Source: Phycisphaerales bacterium
Lineage (GTDB): Bacteria > Planctomycetota > Phycisphaerae > Phycisphaerales > UBA1924
NCBI GenBank assembly: GCA_025453375.1
Contig: JALOQT010000049.1
Location: 1-6,782 of the forward strand
DNA length: 6,782 nucleotides
Reading direction: 5' to 3'
Positions 4,801-6,782 of the stretch are shown piece by piece (position 1 is the stretch's first letter; each line of letters starts with the position of its first letter). The position numbers were made by a program, and so were the translations under genes. A model generated the notes under the pieces. It saw nothing but the letters and a program-made list of their open reading frames with translations, did not search any database and was not told where the DNA came from.

Positions 4801-5922
4801 TCACCGCGCCGCCGCGCCGCTCTCGCTCCGCGTCGGCGCCTCGATAAACACATCCATCTGCTGCCCCACATACACCGGCAGGGCCGACTTCGGGAACGCA
4901 TACAACACCTGCAAGACCCGCGTATCGACCCGCTCAGCACTGTCGCCAGTCAGGCTCCGCTTGGGCACGACAAACGGCTCGATCCGCACGAACGTGACAT
5001 CCGTGCTCAGGCTGCTGTTGCCGCGCAGGCTCGCACGCGCCTTGGCATTGGCCCGAATCCGCCATGCGTCATTCTCATCGACATCCACCCGCACGTGCAG
5101 CACATCCGTCTTGCCGAACAGCATCAGCGGCGTCGCCAGCACGCCCCCCTGCGCAAACTCACCCTGGCGGATATTCACCTGCAGCACCTCGCCATCAGTC
5201 GGCGCCGTCACCGTCAATCGCTCCAGCTCGGTCTTGATTGCTGCGATCGCCGCCTCCGCCGCCGCCACGCCCGCCTGCGCCTGCGCGAGGTTCGCCCGCG
5301 TGACATCCATCTGCGCCGACCACGTGCCGGACTTCAGCCGCGCCAGCTCCGCCTCGGTGCTGGCCACCCGTGCCTCGGCAGACTGCACCTCAAATTTCCG
5401 CCGGCTGAACTCATCCTCACTGATCGCCCCTTGAATCGCCCGCGCGCGCTCCGCATTCTCCAGCAGCGCACGCGACTGGCTCAGCATCGCCCGCGCCTCG
5501 CGCACGCGCGCCTCCACCGGCGGCACATCCTCCGCCCGCGGCGCAGCGCGATCCAGCGATACGCGGCTCTCCGCCTCCGCCAGCGCCGCCTTCCGCGCCG
5601 CCAACTCCGCCTCGCGCACCGCCAGCTCCGCCCGCAACGAGCGATCATCAATCTGGAACAACCCCTGCCCCGCACGCACCTGATCGCCAACCTTGACCAT
5701 CACCTTCGTGACAATCCCCGGCACATTGGTGCCAATGGCAATGTTCTGGCTGCTGGCCTCGACAATCCCCGCACCAGCCACCTGGCCAGTGAAGGGGCTC
5801 GTCGCCGGCTCCGCTACCGGCCGCGCCGGCACCACCGGCTGATTGCTGCTGACGGCCGTATACGCCGCCAACGCCACACCACCAACAGCCAACGCGGGAA
5901 TGACAATGCTCCGAACGATCAT
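4801..5922 (-). CDS. HlyD/DevB-like periplasmic membrane fusion protein of an ABC exporter
   Basis: The 373-residue adaptor bridges an inner-membrane pump and the outer-membrane channel through the periplasm. Residues 5-24 form an N-terminal membrane anchor without a lipobox. The first half of the lipoyl-like domain lies near 62-93 (Val-Pro-Gly-Ile-Val-Thr-Lys-Val and Val-Gly-Asp-Gln-Val-Arg-Ala-Gly), followed by a long Ala/Glu/Arg-rich coiled-coil hairpin at about 94-235. The second lipoyl half is at 237-262 (Ala-Pro-Thr-Asp-Gly-Glu-Val), then a beta-barrel domain with an Arg-Val-Asp-Thr-Arg-Val-Leu-Gln-Val segment at 331-339 that I associate with DevB-type ABC-exporter adaptors. The ATG at 5922 has AGGAG five bases upstream. 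The adjacent ATPase argues for an ABC rather than an RND pump. Confidence 0.92.
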   Translation of the reverse strand: MIVRSIVIPALAVGGVALAAYTAVSSNQPVVPARPVAEPATSPFTGQVAGAGIVEASSQNIAIGTNVPGIVTKVMVKVGDQVRAGQGLFQIDDRSLRAELAVREAELAARKAALAEAESRVSLDRAAPRAEDVPPVEARVREARAMLSQSRALLENAERARAIQGAISEDEFSRRKFEVQSAEARVASTEAELARLKSGTWSAQMDVTRANLAQAQAGVAAAEAAIAAIKTELERLTVTAPTDGEVLQVNIRQGEFAQGGVLATPLMLFGKTDVLHVRVDVDENDAWRIRANAKARASLRGNSSLSTDVTFVRIEPFVVPKRSLTGDSAERVDTRVLQVLYAFPKSALPVYVGQQMDVFIEAPTRSESGAAAR

Positions 5923-5927
5923 GTGGT

Positions 5928-5932
5928 CTCCT
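5928..5932 (-). promoter_or_regulatory. Shine-Dalgarno site of the membrane-fusion-protein gene
   Basis: The minus strand reads AGGAG with a five-base spacer to the ATG at 5922, which supports that start. Confidence 0.7.
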
Positions 5933-5946
5933 AGAGAGAGGACTCA

Positions 5947-5967
5947 GGGCCGAGGGCCGAGGGCCGA
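5947..5967. repeat. 7-base tandem repeat, GGGCCGA x 3
   Basis: Three perfect copies lie at 5947-5953, 5954-5960 and 5961-5967. The array is in the leader of the fusion-protein gene, 14 bases upstream of its AGGAG site. It is a third heptamer family, seen once in the window. Confidence 0.8.
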
Positions 5968-5975
5968 GAAAGACT

Positions 5976-5999
5976 GAGTGACGAGTGACGAGTGACGAG
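5976..5999. repeat. GTGACGA-family heptamer array (GAGTGAC x 3.4)
   Basis: Three perfect heptamers at 5976-5996 are followed by GAG. It contains the same 19 bases found at 1235-1253. It lies between the CCTGANG array behind the ATPase gene and the GGGCCGA array before the fusion-protein gene. Confidence 0.85.
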
Positions 6000-6025
6000 A
6001 ACTTCCAAACCGCCTGCACCTTCTT

Positions 6026-6054
6026 CTGATGCCAGATGCCTGATGCCTGATGCC
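6026..6054. repeat. CCTGANG-family heptamer array after the ABC ATPase gene
   Basis: Four units follow one another: CTGATGC, CAGATGC, CTGATGC and CTGATGC at 6026-6053, plus C. It is the longest array of this family here and starts only seven bases past the ATPase stop at 6062. Confidence 0.85.
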
Positions 6055-6061
6055 TTCTTCC

Positions 6062-6782
6062 TCAATGCCCCACTTCCCCCGGCTTGCCCACGCTCACGAC
6101 GTGGCCGTCGTTCATCGTGGCGATTCGGTCGGCGAAGCTGAAGATGCGCTGGTCGTGCGTGACGATGACCAGTGCCCGATCCTCCGACAGCGCCACGCCC
6201 TTGAGCAGCCGCATGACCGTGTGCCCCGTCACCTCGTCCAGCGCGCTGGTCGGTTCGTCGCACACAATCAGCCGCGGCTGGTGTACCAGCGCCCGGGCAA
6301 TCGCCACGCGCTGCTGCTGCCCGCCGGAGAGTTGCGAAGGCAGGCTCCTGCCGCGCTCGCCCAGGCCCACGCGCTCGAGCATCGCGCTGGCCTTCTTGAC
6401 CGCCGTCGCCCGCCCCTCGCCCAGGATCATCAAGGGCACGGCGACGTTCTCCGCCGCCGTGAGCGTCGGCAGCAAGTTGAACTGCTGAAACACAAAGCCG
6501 ATGTTGGCCCCGCGCCAGCGCGTCCGCGCCCCGCCGCTGATCTTGGCATAATCCTGCCCGAAGACCTCGCACTGGCCTTCATCACGATCGAGAATGCCCG
6601 CGATGACGCTGATGAGCGTCGTCTTGCCGCAGCCCGACGGGCCCACGAGCATCATCAGTTCGCCATAGCCGATGTCCAGATCCACGCCGCGCAGGGCGAA
6701 GACCTTGTTGTCACCACTGCCGTAGTGCTTCGTCACGCCGCGGCACGTGATGGCCGACTGCCCGCGCTTGCCGCTGCCCGTC
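6062..6782 (-). CDS. ABC exporter ATP-binding protein, MacB/LolD/DevA type (5' end outside the window)
   Basis: This cytoplasmic ATPase would power the exporter with the downstream fusion protein and outer-membrane channel. Counting from the GTG at 6736, it shows Walker A Gly-Pro-Ser-Gly-Cys-Gly-Lys-Thr at 32-39, Q-loop Gln84, signature Leu-Ser-Gly-Gly-Gln at 136-140, Walker B with Asp160-Glu161, Ser-Ala-Leu-Asp at 164-167 and switch His194, so it looks catalytically intact. That GTG is probably not the start: the frame stays open to 6782, and the upstream residues Ala-Ile-Thr-Cys-Arg-Gly-Val complete the first beta strand usual in this family. No ATG, GTG or TTG start codon occurs between 6737 and 6782, so the start lies beyond the edge. 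The partner permease is absent from the window. Confidence 0.94.
   Translation of the reverse strand, partial: TGSGKRGQSAITCRGVTKHYGSGDNKVFALRGVDLDIGYGELMMLVGPSGCGKTTLISVIAGILDRDEGQCEVFGQDYAKISGGARTRWRGANIGFVFQQFNLLPTLTAAENVAVPLMILGEGRATAVKKASAMLERVGLGERGRSLPSQLSGGQQQRVAIARALVHQPRLIVCDEPTSALDEVTGHTVMRLLKGVALSEDRALVIVTHDQRIFSFADRIATMNDGHVVSVGKPGEVGH

Noticed and set aside
5095..5934. 279-codon plus-strand frame opposite the membrane-fusion gene
   Set aside because: Its product is almost entirely Arg, Leu, His and Gln, a complement artefact of the coiled-coil coding sequence.

Overview
The window is GC-rich DNA that looks chromosomal and bacterial. The 3' end of a gene at the left edge encodes a C-terminal sorting tail of the PEP-CTERM-like type (Pro-Thr-Pro, a hydrophobic stretch, four arginines). 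That tail style, the high GC and weak or absent Shine-Dalgarno sites on the plus strand suggest a planctomycete, perhaps of the Phycisphaerae. This is inference, since no rRNA or other taxonomic marker is present.

Layout. The plus strand carries the tail of the exported protein (1-233) and rsmA (335-1171), the 16S rRNA dimethyladenosine methyltransferase. From about 1172 to the right edge every gene is on the minus strand. In transcription order, right to left, they are an ABC exporter ATPase cut by the window edge (6062-6782), a HlyD/DevB-like membrane fusion protein (4801-5922), a NodT-type outer-membrane efflux lipoprotein (3053-4630), an NfsB-like nitroreductase (2241-2906) and a short-chain dehydrogenase/reductase (1388-2152). 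rsmA and the SDR gene converge on a repeat-rich gap at 1172-1387.

How the genes work together. ATPase, fusion protein and outer-membrane factor are three of the four parts of an ABC-driven tripartite exporter. The permease is not in the window and probably lies beyond 6782. The two downstream oxidoreductases would fit a detoxify-and-export cluster, but no substrate can be read from the sequence.

The most unusual content lies between the genes. Every gap around the minus-strand genes carries short tandem repeats with 7- or 8-base units. All five minus-strand genes have such a block 7-16 bases after the stop codon, and four of the five blocks are one heptamer family, CCTGANG on the plus strand (GCNTCAG-type in the mRNA). 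A second heptamer (GTGACGA) recurs near gene ends and once before the fusion-protein gene, and it contributes the stop codon of the outer-membrane gene. Two hairpin elements lie beside these arrays. No tRNA, rRNA, CRISPR array, transposase or integrase was found.
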